From Flavobacterium agri (lineage in GTDB: Bacteria; Bacteroidota; Bacteroidia; Flavobacteriales; Flavobacteriaceae): a stretch of 64,000 bases of DNA. A model generated the notes under the pieces. That model did no database searches and had not been told where the DNA came from. It saw only the letters and a list, made by a program, of their open reading frames with translations. Positions within the stretch are counted from its first letter, which is position 1, and the number at the start of each line of letters is the position of its first letter. Location of the stretch: contig NZ_JACBJI010000002.1 in assembly GCF_013401995.1 (NCBI RefSeq), forward strand, positions 620,989 through 684,988. The letters run 5' to 3'. Position numbers and translations under genes: made by a program. Below are positions 34,223 through 42,112 of this stretch, piece after piece.

Positions 34223-36648
34223 TAAAGAATTGGATCAAGGTTTTCATTTACCATTTAAGGCAGAATAAACTGTTTTCGATACTCAATACGCTGGGTTTGG
34301 CAATCGGTATAAGCGGAATCATTTTCGCGGTTTTGTATTGGAACGAAGAACACTCGTACGACGCTTGGAATCCTGAAAAAGACCATGTGTTCCAACTGAT
34401 CAACACCGTGAGCAGCGACATGAGTTGGCCGTATTCGAACGAACCTGCGGGTCGCTATCTCAAGGCCGTAAGTCCTGAGCTAGAGAGCTACTGTTATACG
34501 GAAACCGGCTACCACAAAGATGTGGTGCGCTTCCAGGACAAAAAAATACTTATCGAAAAAGTATTCGAAGCCCAACAATTGTTCTTTAACTATTTCCCGT
34601 TCCAGTTTTTGGAAGGCAGCGCCGATTCGGCACTCAAGGACGAAAACAGTATGGCGATCGAGGAAAATACCGCCAAGAAACTCTTCGGGAACGAAAAAGC
34701 GCTTGGCAAACAAGTGTTCATGTCCAAGAAAGCGTATGTGGTGAGAGGTGTTTATCGCCTTCCTGGCAAATCGTCCATGGCGCCCGATCTGATCACGCGT
34801 AAAATCGAACAATACCTACGCGACAATAAAGACCAATGGGGAAATTTCAATTTCAACCTGTTGCTCAAGCTCAAGAATCCCGACGATAAGGAAAAAGTAG
34901 AGAAACAACTCGAGCAGGTCTATCTCGTGAACCGCACGGCCAAATATGCCAAAGAAGAAGGCATTCCGCTAGACGAATTCATCAAGAAAAACGGTACGAC
35001 AAAAGTGTTGCTCGAACCGTTGTCTATGGCCAGACTGCATTCGACCGTAGAAGGTTATCCCGAAGGCAAAGGCAATTACAAGTTTTTACTGATCATGTCG
35101 GGATTGTCGGTTTTGATTTTGCTGCTGTCGATCGTGAATTATGTGAATCTCGCCACGGCAAGCGCTATCAAACGCGCGAAAGAAGTAGGCGTGAGGCGTA
35201 TCATCGGAGCGAGCAAATCCAATATCGTATGGCAATTCCTTACCGAAACAGTAATCACGACCGTATTCTCGATCCTTCTCGCTTTGGCGATCGTAGAACT
35301 CGCACTTCCTTTTTACAACGACTTTTTGGGCAAGCAACTGCAGATGAACGGAAGCGAATTCTTCCTCAAGATCGTCGGGATTTTCATAGTTGTCGTAATC
35401 GTCGCGGGCATTTTCCCTGCGGTTTACGTGTCGAATTTCGAGACGTTGAAAGTACTCAAAGGCAACTTCGGCCGAAGCAAAAGCGGCGTTTGGCTGCGAA
35501 ACGGAATGCTCGTACTGCAATTCGCGATCGCTACGTTTTTCGTGATCGGTTCGCATATCGTTTACCAACAGGTGCATTATATGAGCACGAAAGACCTCGG
35601 ATTCAAGGGCGAACAGGTCGTCGATATCATCTACCGAAACGATTACGATTGGAAGCAACCCGATTACCAGAAAAAACTGCGCAACAGATACAGCATGCTC
35701 AAGCAGGAAATACTCAAGGTTCCGGGTGTCCAATCGCTTACCGGAGGCGCGTTCTCGTTCGGGAACGATGCGAATTCCTCGTCGGGATTCACGTACAACG
35801 ATCATCAGGTGCAAGCCAAGAACATGGCCGCCGATTTTGAGTTCCTCGACATGATGCAGATCAAGATGCTCGAGGGACGCAAGCTTTCGGCAGAATATTC
35901 TTCAGATACGATCAGTTCTGTTTTGGTGAACCAGACGGCTTTGCGCCAGATGCAGGAAAAGCAGCCGCTCGGTAAGAAATTCAAATGGAACGGAAAGGAA
36001 TTCACGATCGTGGGTGTGGTCAACGATTTCCATATCGCAGGTCCGCAACAAGAAATTCCGCCGATGATTTTCTTCCATTACAAAACCGTCGATTGGATGC
36101 TCAACAATACCAACCATATTTTTGTGAAGATCGATCCCGAGAAAATGGAACCGGCGCTGGCGTCCATAGAGAAATTCTGGGTAAAGAATATAGACAATGA
36201 ATATCCGTTTACCTACGATTTCGTCGACAAGAATTTCGCAAGGACGTACAAATCTTTCGTGAACCAACGCAATCTTTTCGAGTTGTTGAACGCCGTCGTG
36301 ATCCTGATCGCGCTGTTCGGATTGTTCGCACTGGCTTCGTTCTCTATCGAAAGGCGCATGAAAGAAATCGCGATCCGCAAAACGTTGGGAGCCGAAACGA
36401 GCTCGCTGCTCAAGGAATTGTCGAAACAATATCTTGCGTTTTGCATCATCGGGTTCGCGATCGCGTTTTTCCCGACGCGCATGTTCCTGTCCAAATGGCT
36501 CGAGGATTTCGCATATCAGATAGAAATCACGACGATGCCGTTTATTTTGGGCTTCCTGATTTTGTGTACGCTCACGTTGGTCGTCGTGGTCGCCAAGGCC
36601 TACAAAGCCACGCGCGTGGACGTGCTCAAATACCTCAAATACGAATAA
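34219..36648 (+). CDS. ABC transporter permease (MacB/FtsX family)
   Basis: An 809-residue permease with two MacB/FtsX modules fused in one chain. Each module has a periplasmic MacB_PCD-like domain and FtsX helices: the first helix is at 20-40 ('LFSILNTLGLAIGISGIIFAVLYW'), the first FtsX block from about 285 ('FLLIMSGLSVLILLLSIVNYVNLATASAIKRAKEVGVRRIIGASKSNI'), and a second from about 690 ('LFELLNAVVILIALFGLFALASFSIERRMKEIAIRKTLGA'). The 'KEVGVRR' and 'KEIAIRK' loops contact the ATPase. This double arrangement is common in Bacteroidota. With the adaptor it would form a MacAB-like export pump; the substrate is unknown. Confidence 0.92.
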   Translation: MIKNWIKVFIYHLRQNKLFSILNTLGLAIGISGIIFAVLYWNEEHSYDAWNPEKDHVFQLINTVSSDMSWPYSNEPAGRYLKAVSPELESYCYTETGYHKDVVRFQDKKILIEKVFEAQQLFFNYFPFQFLEGSADSALKDENSMAIEENTAKKLFGNEKALGKQVFMSKKAYVVRGVYRLPGKSSMAPDLITRKIEQYLRDNKDQWGNFNFNLLLKLKNPDDKEKVEKQLEQVYLVNRTAKYAKEEGIPLDEFIKKNGTTKVLLEPLSMARLHSTVEGYPEGKGNYKFLLIMSGLSVLILLLSIVNYVNLATASAIKRAKEVGVRRIIGASKSNIVWQFLTETVITTVFSILLALAIVELALPFYNDFLGKQLQMNGSEFFLKIVGIFIVVVIVAGIFPAVYVSNFETLKVLKGNFGRSKSGVWLRNGMLVLQFAIATFFVIGSHIVYQQVHYMSTKDLGFKGEQVVDIIYRNDYDWKQPDYQKKLRNRYSMLKQEILKVPGVQSLTGGAFSFGNDANSSSGFTYNDHQVQAKNMAADFEFLDMMQIKMLEGRKLSAEYSSDTISSVLVNQTALRQMQEKQPLGKKFKWNGKEFTIVGVVNDFHIAGPQQEIPPMIFFHYKTVDWMLNNTNHIFVKIDPEKMEPALASIEKFWVKNIDNEYPFTYDFVDKNFARTYKSFVNQRNLFELLNAVVILIALFGLFALASFSIERRMKEIAIRKTLGAETSSLLKELSKQYLAFCIIGFAIAFFPTRMFLSKWLEDFAYQIEITTMPFILGFLILCTLTLVVVVAKAYKATRVDVLKYLKYE

Positions 36649-36674
36649 GTTTTTAGTTTTTTTTCGATTGAAAG

Positions 36675-36700
36675 CGGCGGGATTTTCTCGCCGTTTTTTT
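36675..36700 (+). terminator. Terminator of the ABC export operon
   Basis: CGGCGGG pairs with CTCGCCG (one wobble) over a five-base loop, followed by seven T residues, 27 bases after the permease stop. Confidence 0.75.
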
Positions 36701-36737
36701 ATAGCCATTTCGTAAATTGGAAACAGATTCCGAAAAC

Positions 36738-37628
36738 ATGAAAAAATTATTGTTGTTATCGATGCTCGTCGTGCTTGGTTGTTCCGAAAAAAGGCCGCAA
36801 TCCGAAGCAAATCCCCAAACCCGATTCGAGAAAGCGCTCAAAGACAATACGTACGGCAAAAACGACAAAGCCGGAAAGTATTACGACATCCGCGGATTCA
36901 GGATGTATTGCGAAACCTATGGCGAAGGCGAACCCGTGCTGATGATCCACGGCAACGGAGGCGATATTTCCAATTTCGTGATGCAAATCGGTTACTTTTC
37001 CAGGAAATATAAAGTCATCGTGCCCGACAGCCGCGCACAAGGCAAATCGATAGACAAAAAAGATTCGCTGAGTTACGAGATGATGGCCGACGATCTGGCC
37101 GAACTCCTGCACCAAATGAAAATAGAAAAAGCAAACGTGATCGGTTGGAGCGACGGCGGAATAGAAGCTTTATTGCTGGCCAAACGCCATCCCGGAAAAG
37201 TAAACAAACTCGCTATAACCGGAGCGAACATCTGGCCCGACGCAACCGCGATAGAACCCGGAGAATGGGCGAACATGCAGAAAAGCTTCCACGAGCTCGA
37301 AGCCAAAATGAAAACTCGAAAACCACAAACGCCTGCCGATTCGCTTGCGTACAAACTGCAGAAACTCATGGCCGGACAACCCAATCTCAAACCCGAGGAT
37401 TTGGCTTCGATCACCGCGCCGACTTTGGTCATAGGAGGTGACCACGACATGATCCGTCCCGAACACACGATCGCGATTTTCCGAGCGTTGCCCAATGCGC
37501 AATTGTTGATTTTGCCCAATTCGGGTCACGCGACACTCGTGAGTTTCGATACCGAATTCAATGAAAAGATCGATTCGTTTTTCTCAAATCCGTTCGTGAA
37601 AAGGAAAGCAAACGAGCGGTTTTTCTAA
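36738..37628 (+). CDS. Alpha/beta-hydrolase lipoprotein
   Basis: A 296-residue predicted lipoprotein hydrolase. The signal 'MKKLLLLSMLVVLGC' has the lipobox cysteine at 15. The hydrolase core shows the oxyanion motif HGNGGD (71-76), the nucleophile elbow G-W-S138-D-G-G, an acid in 'VIGGDHDMIRPEHT' and the catalytic histidine in 'LPNSGHATLV'. It is an esterase or lipase-like enzyme of the envelope with unknown substrate. The start at 36738 was chosen because it begins the signal sequence; the frame is open seven codons earlier. It is followed by a terminator shared with the convergent gene. Confidence 0.88.
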   Translation: MKKLLLLSMLVVLGCSEKRPQSEANPQTRFEKALKDNTYGKNDKAGKYYDIRGFRMYCETYGEGEPVLMIHGNGGDISNFVMQIGYFSRKYKVIVPDSRAQGKSIDKKDSLSYEMMADDLAELLHQMKIEKANVIGWSDGGIEALLLAKRHPGKVNKLAITGANIWPDATAIEPGEWANMQKSFHELEAKMKTRKPQTPADSLAYKLQKLMAGQPNLKPEDLASITAPTLVIGGDHDMIRPEHTIAIFRALPNAQLLILPNSGHATLVSFDTEFNEKIDSFFSNPFVKRKANERFF

Positions 37629-37642
37629 CAGGTTTCAAATAA

Positions 37643-37667
37643 AAAAGCGGCCATTGCGACCGCTTTT
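37643..37667. terminator. Bidirectional terminator between hydrolase and beta-barrel protein
   Basis: AAAAGCGG (37643-37650) pairs with CCGCTTTT (37660-37667) over a nine-base loop, between two convergent genes. Confidence 0.75.
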
Positions 37668-37706
37668 CCTATCATCAATAATTACTGTTTTTTAAACGGA
37701 TTAATT

Positions 37707-38327
37707 TTAGAAACGGTATCCGGCCGAAAGCTGGAACACGCTGTTGTACGCTTTGTCGTTGTCGATATCGTTGATGTTCATAAAGCCCTGATACGCTCTT
37801 ATTCCGAAGAAAACGTGAACCGGAAGCTCGTATTCCGCACCGGCCGTCAAACCGAAATCGATCGATTTTAGGTTGTCCTTCACATCGTCTTCGTGCTCGG
37901 TCGTCACGCCTTCTACAGACGTCGTGTATTTCTGCTTCGCGCTCAAAAGGAATCCAACCTGAGGCCCGACGCCTACGCTAAGTCCTTTCACTCCAGAAAA
38001 ATGGTATTTCACCAAGACAGGAAGATTCAGGTAGTTCAATTTCACCCATTCGCCTTTGTAGTTCTCGCCAAAAACGTTTTCCTCTACGTCGCTGTCTGCA
38101 CCTTGCATAGAAAATACGAGTTCAGGTTGGATAGAGAATTTGTCGTTGATCATATATTCACCGAATACACCCACATGGGCGCCGATTCGCGCACTTACGT
38201 CTTCTTCGTCTCCGGTGATGGTAGTAGATTGGGCTCCGGCCTTAGCGCCGAAATGGAATTTCTTTTCCTGGGCTTGCACACCAAAAGTGCATACGGCAAG
38301 TACTGCCGCACAAATGATTTGTTTCAT
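37707..38327 (-). CDS. Outer-membrane beta-barrel protein (PorT/OmpW-like)
   Basis: A 206-residue outer-membrane protein. Signal peptide 'MKQIICAAVLAVCTFGVQAQ' (cut after 20), then an eight-strand barrel pattern: 'FHFGAKAGAQSTTI', 'ISPELVF'-like 'FSIQPELVFSMQG', 'WVKLNYLNLPVLVKYHF', 'LSVGVGPQVGFLLSAKQK', 'FGLTAGAEYELPVHVFFGIRAYQG', ending with an aromatic residue in 'FQLSAGYRF'. 'YLNLPVLVKYHF' is the usual signature of the PorT-family barrels of Bacteroidota. The start at 38327 was chosen because it begins the signal sequence; upstream codons lie in the non-coding block. Promoter element at 38355-38362. Confidence 0.88.
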   Translation of the reverse strand: MKQIICAAVLAVCTFGVQAQEKKFHFGAKAGAQSTTITGDEEDVSARIGAHVGVFGEYMINDKFSIQPELVFSMQGADSDVEENVFGENYKGEWVKLNYLNLPVLVKYHFSGVKGLSVGVGPQVGFLLSAKQKYTTSVEGVTTEHEDDVKDNLKSIDFGLTAGAEYELPVHVFFGIRAYQGFMNINDIDNDKAYNSVFQLSAGYRF

Positions 38328-38354
38328 GATGATTGATTTTGATTGATGATGGCG

Positions 38355-38362
38355 CAAAAGTA
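38355..38362 (-). promoter_or_regulatory. -7 promoter element (TACTTTTG) of the beta-barrel gene
   Basis: Exact TAnnTTTG on the minus strand, 27 bases upstream of the start at 38327. Confidence 0.6.
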
Positions 38363-38439
38363 TCGGGAAGGTTTTTTCTTGCCAAACAGAAGTTCTTAAA
38401 CATTTCTTAAATGGTACAAAAGGCTCATTTTGAAATTTT

Positions 38440-38695
38440 TGTGATTTTTTTCGGCGAAATTTTTTATGGCAGCAATTCCGGCCATCCGCTTTTAGTCCTC
38501 GTTTTTCGGCGGGTTTTTGCAGCTTTTGCCACGGCTTCCTACGGTCGCCGCGCAAATCCTCAAAAAACCACGCCAAAAAGCCTGTGGGCTAACCGCTGCT
38601 GTCCGGGCTGCGGCTTTCATCCCAACGGGAAGTGCCGGTTCTTGAACGGGTTTTCCAAACCAACCGATTCGCATCGCCCGCACGTTTAAACATTA
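38440..38695. other. GC-rich non-coding block, probable decayed intergenic repeat
   Basis: About 250 bases, visibly richer in G and C than the flanking AT-rich gaps. Open frames on both strands (for example 38411-38689 plus and 38492-38683 minus) encode Arg/Cys/Pro-rich peptides with no protein-like pattern. Similar non-coding blocks with CCTACGGTCGC and GGCTTTCATCCC occur, as I recall, between genes of other flavobacteria. Confidence 0.4.
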
Positions 38696-38740
38696 ACGAT
38701 AATTTGTCGGTTTTTGCCCGTTCCGATTGTCGATTATGCA

Positions 38741-38770
38741 TTGCGGTTTGGGTTTTGTCCGTTATCTTTG
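38741..38770 (+). promoter_or_regulatory. Promoter of the mrp gene (TTG-N19-TATCTTTG)
   Basis: -33-like TTG at 38741-38743 and -7 element TATCTTTG at 38763-38770 with 19-base spacing, 39 bases upstream of the ATG at 38810. It rules out the longer open frame that starts at 38714. Confidence 0.7.
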
Positions 38771-38809
38771 CAATCTGAAATCAGTCTTAATAAAGGCTGT
38801 CCCATTATT

Positions 38810-39946
38810 ATGAAACTCGACAGAAAAGAAATACTCAAAGCGCTCGAAACGATCACCATAGCCGGAGAAGGCCAGAACATGGTAGAAAGCGGAGCCGTCA
38901 AAAACGTACTGACCTTCGGCGATGAGGTCGTCGTCGATCTGGTACTTTCCACACCGGCGATGCACATCCGCAAAAGAGCCGAAGACGACATCAAAAAATT
39001 GATCCACGAGACGTTCTCTCCAGATGTCACCGTAAAAGTGAATTCGAAAGTAGAAGTGCCCGAAAAAGCCGAAAACCAAATCAAAGGCAAGCAAATTCCG
39101 GGAATCTCGAACATCGTGGCCGTAGCTTCCGGAAAAGGAGGCGTCGGGAAATCTACCGTGACCGCGAACCTGGCCGTGACCTTGTCTAAAATGGGCTTTA
39201 AGGTTGGCGTGCTCGATGCCGATATTTACGGTCCGTCGATGCCGATCATGTTCGACGTGGAAATGGAAAAACCCGTTTCTGAAGTCGTAGACGGCAAATC
39301 GAAAATGAAGCCGATCGAAAGTTATGGCATCAAAATGTTGTCCATCGGATTTTTCACGGCACCGTCTCAAGCCGTTATCTGGCGTGGGCCGATGGCTGCC
39401 AAAGCGCTCAATCAAATGATTTTCGACGCCAACTGGGGCGAACTCGACTTTTTGTTGCTCGACTTGCCGCCGGGAACAGGCGACATCCACTTGAGCATCA
39501 TGCAATCGCTGCCGATCACGGGAGCGGTCGTGGTAAGTACACCTCAAGCCGTGGCTCTTGCCGATGCGAAAAAAGGCGTTTCGATGTTCACTTCGGATGC
39601 GATCAACGTACCCGTTCTCGGAATCATCGAAAACATGGCCTATTTCACGCCAGAAGAACTTCCTGACAACAAATATTATATCTTCGGTAAAGAAGGTGCG
39701 AAAAACCTCGCCGAAGACCTTGGCGTTCCGTTCCTTGGCGAAGTGCCGCTCGTACAATCGATACGCGAAGCCGGAGATTACGGCCGTCCTGCCGCGATGC
39801 AAACGGCGTCTAAAATCGAATCGGTTTTCGAGGAAATCACGCGAAACGTCGTACAGGAAACCGTGAACCGCAACGAAACCCTGCCACCTACCGAAGCTGT
39901 CAAGATCACGACAATGGCCGGATGTTCGGCAGTCAAAAAGAATTAA
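38810..39946 (+). CDS. Mrp/ApbC-type Fe-S cluster carrier ATPase
   Basis: A 378-residue ParA-like ATPase for Fe-S cluster transfer. Residues 1-85 are a MIP18/DUF59 domain ('LKALETITIAGEGQNMVESGAVKN'), then the deviant Walker A GKGGVGKS (108-115), 'VGVLDADIYGPSMP' and 'LLLDLPPGTGDIHLSIMQ'. The CxxC pair that holds the cluster in E. coli Mrp after 'ENM' is absent: here the loop reads 'ENMAYFTPEELPDNKYYIFG'. Only a lone cysteine near the end remains (MAGCSAVKKN). The nfu-like gene follows after an inverted-repeat spacer, consistent with a role in Fe-S assembly. Confidence 0.93.
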   Translation: MKLDRKEILKALETITIAGEGQNMVESGAVKNVLTFGDEVVVDLVLSTPAMHIRKRAEDDIKKLIHETFSPDVTVKVNSKVEVPEKAENQIKGKQIPGISNIVAVASGKGGVGKSTVTANLAVTLSKMGFKVGVLDADIYGPSMPIMFDVEMEKPVSEVVDGKSKMKPIESYGIKMLSIGFFTAPSQAVIWRGPMAAKALNQMIFDANWGELDFLLLDLPPGTGDIHLSIMQSLPITGAVVVSTPQAVALADAKKGVSMFTSDAINVPVLGIIENMAYFTPEELPDNKYYIFGKEGAKNLAEDLGVPFLGEVPLVQSIREAGDYGRPAAMQTASKIESVFEEITRNVVQETVNRNETLPPTEAVKITTMAGCSAVKKN

Positions 39947-39949
39947 GAT

Positions 39950-40090
39950 AATTTGGAAATTTGGAAATTTGAAAATGCTCATACCTGTAGAAATTCAAAT
40001 TTTCGTTTCCATTCAAATGTGTAATGTTTGAAATCGGGAATTTGATGGTGCACGCATTTTCAAATTTCCAAATTTTCAAATTTCCAAATT
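39950..40090. repeat. Long inverted repeat of AATTTGGAAATTTG
   Basis: AATTTGGAAATTTGGAAATT... at 39950-39978 is complementary to the block ending CAAATTTCCAAATT at 40054-40090; arms are about 29 and 37 bases with a 75-base centre. It fills the whole gap between mrp and the nfu-like gene and ends seven bases before the nfu start codon. Confidence 0.75.
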
Positions 40091-40096
40091 AGAACA

Positions 40097-40336
40097 ATGA
40101 ACACAACAGAGCTAACGCAAACCATAGAAAAAGCACTCGAGGAAATCCGTCCGTTCCTGAACAGCGACGGAGGCGACATCACGTTGGTTTCGATCGAAGA
40201 CGACAAGCACGTCACGGTACGCCTTCAAGGCGCTTGCACGAATTGCAGCGTGAACCAAATGACGCTCAAGGCCGGAGTCGAGACGACCATAAAAAAATAC
40301 GCGCCCCAAATAGAGACCGTTATTAACGTGGCTTGA
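40097..40336 (+). CDS. NifU-like C-terminal (Nfu) Fe-S scaffold protein
   Basis: A 79-residue single-domain Nfu. 'EKALEEIRPFLNSDGGDITLVSIEDDKHVTVRLQGACTNCSVNQMTLK' contains the CxxC pair (Cys47 and Cys50) that binds a [4Fe-4S] cluster between two subunits. It delivers clusters to target enzymes. It lies downstream of the Mrp-type ATPase in the same direction, so the two may serve the same Fe-S route. Length is typical for a stand-alone Nfu domain. Confidence 0.95.
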   Translation: MNTTELTQTIEKALEEIRPFLNSDGGDITLVSIEDDKHVTVRLQGACTNCSVNQMTLKAGVETTIKKYAPQIETVINVA

Positions 40337-40360
40337 TTTTTTTGGGTTGTGGTTGTTTTT

Positions 40361-40384
40361 GGCTCCGAGCGCAGTCGAGGAGCC
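40361..40384. repeat. Inverted repeat GGCTCC-N12-GGAGCC containing GCGCAGTCGAG
   Basis: Six-base arms around GAGCGCAGTCGA; a second short inverted repeat (GCGAT ... ATCGC) follows at 40399-40416. The word GCGCAGTCGAGG is one I associate with intergenic REP-like sequences of Bacteroidota. It lies between nfu and the ferredoxin reductase gene. Confidence 0.5.
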
Positions 40385-40534
40385 GAAGGACTCAAGTTGC
40401 GATGCCTCGGGATCGCATCCTTCTTGCGGTCGTTTCCGTAAAACTTCAAAATCCGTCCGTCGGAAGCCGACCGAAGGCAACAATAAAATACGAAAGTTGA
40501 ATAGATTGTCCGGATAAGAACCGGACCCTAAAAT

Positions 40535-41587
40535 ATGATCAAAACCGACATACTCATCATCGGAGCCGGCCCGACCGGTCTTTTTGCCGTGTTCGAAGCC
40601 GGCCTTCTCAAACTCAAATGCCATATCATCGACGCGCTTCCGCAACCCGGCGGCCAGTTGACCGAACTTTACCCAAAAAAACCGATTTTCGATATTCCGG
40701 GATTTCCGGAAGTACTCGCAGGCGATTTGATCCACAATCTTATGGAGCAGATCAAGCAGTTCCAACCTGGATTTACGCTTGGCGAACAAGCCCAAACCAT
40801 CGAGAAACAGGAAGACGGCACGTTCATCGTCACTACAGACAAAGGCACGCAACACCATTGCAATTCCATCGCGATTGCCGGTGGATTGGGTAGCTTCGAA
40901 CCACGTAAACCGATCATCGAAGACCTGGAGTTTTACGAAGACAAAGGTGTAGAGTATTTCGTGAAAGACCCCGAAAGATACAGAGGCAAGCGTGTTGTCA
41001 TTGCGGGCGGAGGCGATTCGGCACTCGATTGGAGCATTTTCTTGGCGAATGTGGCTTCCGAAGTCACGTTGATCCACAGAAGAAACGAATTCCGTGGCGC
41101 TCTCGATTCGGTAGAGAAAGTACAGGAACTCAAGTATCAAGGTAAAATCAGGCTTATCACACCGGCCGAAGTTGTCGGTCTTAACGGAGCCGAGCGACTC
41201 GAATCGATCGACATAGACGAAAACGGTGCGCACCGCAAATTAGAAACTGACTTTTTGATTCCGCTTTTCGGATTGACGCCAAAACTCGGCCCAATCGCGA
41301 ATTGGGGACTTGAAATCGAGAAGAACGCGATCAAGGTCAACAACGCTCTCGACTATCAAACCAATGTAGAAGGCATTTACGCTATTGGTGACGTCAATAC
41401 GTATCCAGGCAAATTGAAACTGATTTTGTGTGGATTCCATGAGGCGACGCTTATGTGCCAATCGGTGTACCAACGCATGAATCCTGGGAAAAAATATGTG
41501 CTTAAATACACGACGGTTTCGGGTATCGACGGATTTGACGGTACGCGTAAAGAAGCAGAAAAAGCCGTAGTGAAATCAATCGATTGA
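40535..41587 (+). CDS. Ferredoxin--NADP reductase, thioredoxin-reductase-like (type 2)
   Basis: A 350-residue FAD/NAD(P)-linked reductase. FAD motif 'DILIIGAGPTGLFAVFEAGLL' at residues 4-24, 'IDALPQPGGQLTELYPKK' and 'FDIPGFPEVLAGDLI' follow, the NADPH motif is 'GKRVVIAGGGDSALDWSIFLA', and 'GIYAIGDVNTYPGKLKLILCGFHEATLM' closes the FAD site. There is no CxxC disulfide motif, which separates it from thioredoxin reductase and fits the ferredoxin reductase of Bacillus YumC/Chlorobium type. The [2Fe-2S] ferredoxin 88 bases downstream is the obvious partner; the palindromic repeat at 41594-41626 lies between them. Confidence 0.92.
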   Translation: MIKTDILIIGAGPTGLFAVFEAGLLKLKCHIIDALPQPGGQLTELYPKKPIFDIPGFPEVLAGDLIHNLMEQIKQFQPGFTLGEQAQTIEKQEDGTFIVTTDKGTQHHCNSIAIAGGLGSFEPRKPIIEDLEFYEDKGVEYFVKDPERYRGKRVVIAGGGDSALDWSIFLANVASEVTLIHRRNEFRGALDSVEKVQELKYQGKIRLITPAEVVGLNGAERLESIDIDENGAHRKLETDFLIPLFGLTPKLGPIANWGLEIEKNAIKVNNALDYQTNVEGIYAIGDVNTYPGKLKLILCGFHEATLMCQSVYQRMNPGKKYVLKYTTVSGIDGFDGTRKEAEKAVVKSID

Positions 41588-41593
41588 TGCTAT

Positions 41594-41626
41594 AAACCTC
41601 AAAGGTTTCCAAAACCTTTGAGGTTT
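41594..41626. repeat. Palindromic repeat, AAACCTCAAAGGTTT family, copy 1
   Basis: AAACCTCAAAGGTTT (41594-41608) pairs perfectly with AAACCTTTGAGGTTT (41612-41626), loop CCA. A second copy is at 63728-63760. Confidence 0.85.
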
Positions 41627-41639
41627 CCTCCCTAAACCC

Positions 41640-41647
41640 TAATTTTG
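41640..41647 (+). promoter_or_regulatory. -7 promoter element (TAATTTTG) of the ferredoxin gene
   Basis: Exact TAnnTTTG, 27 bases before the ATG at 41675; it favours that start over the one at 41645. Confidence 0.6.
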
Positions 41648-41674
41648 CTTCGGTTTCCAAGAAGCCTTTCCAAA

Positions 41675-42001
41675 ATGTCCGACATCAAAATCACCATAAT
41701 CGACCGCGAAGGCGTTTCACACGAGGTAGACGCGCCTACCGACATGAACATGAACATCATGGAACTCGTGCGCGCTTACGAACTTGCGCCCGAAGGCACA
41801 ATCGGTATCTGCGGCGGAATGGCCATGTGCGCTTCGTGCCAGTGTTATGTCGTGAACGATGTGCCGCTTCCCGAAAAATCCGATGATGAAGAAGCGATGC
41901 TGTCGGAAGCTTTCAATGTAAAACCCAACAGCCGTTTGGGTTGTCAAATCAATATCACGCCCGAAATAGAAGGGCTTGAGATAGAATTGGCGCCGGAATA
42001 G
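41675..42001 (+). CDS. [2Fe-2S] ferredoxin, adrenodoxin type
   Basis: A 108-residue ferredoxin with beta-grasp fold. The cluster cysteines are Cys46, Cys52, Cys55 and Cys90 (C-x5-C-x2-C...C, in 'GICGGMAMCASCQCYVV' and 'SRLGCQINITPE'), the adrenodoxin/putidaredoxin pattern. An extra Cys57 follows the third ligand. It transfers single electrons from the reductase encoded upstream to unidentified acceptors such as monooxygenases. It has its own promoter at 41640-41647. Confidence 0.94.
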   Translation: MSDIKITIIDREGVSHEVDAPTDMNMNIMELVRAYELAPEGTIGICGGMAMCASCQCYVVNDVPLPEKSDDEEAMLSEAFNVKPNSRLGCQINITPEIEGLEIELAPE

Positions 42002-42056
42002 GCAATCGATATTTTTCGGATTCCTTCAGTCTATTCCGATAAGTCATTTCCATAAA

Positions 42057-42085
42057 TAGAAAAAGGACAGAAATCAATCTGTCCT
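42057..42085 (-). terminator. Terminator of the M43 metalloprotease gene
   Basis: AGGACAGA (42064-42071) pairs with TCTGTCCT (42078-42085) over a six-base loop; the A-rich stretch at 42057-42064 yields T residues on the minus strand. Confidence 0.7.
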
Positions 42086-42112
42086 CTTCCCGAAATTAAT
42101 CAATGCGTATTT

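Noticed and set aside
38411..38689. 92-codon open frame upstream of mrp
   Set aside because: Arg/Cys/Pro-rich translation of the GC-rich block; looks like translated repeat DNA.
38762..39982. 406-codon minus-strand frame over the mrp gene
   Set aside because: It is a shadow of Mrp, which has unmistakable Walker motifs on the plus strand; the minus frame has no recognisable features.
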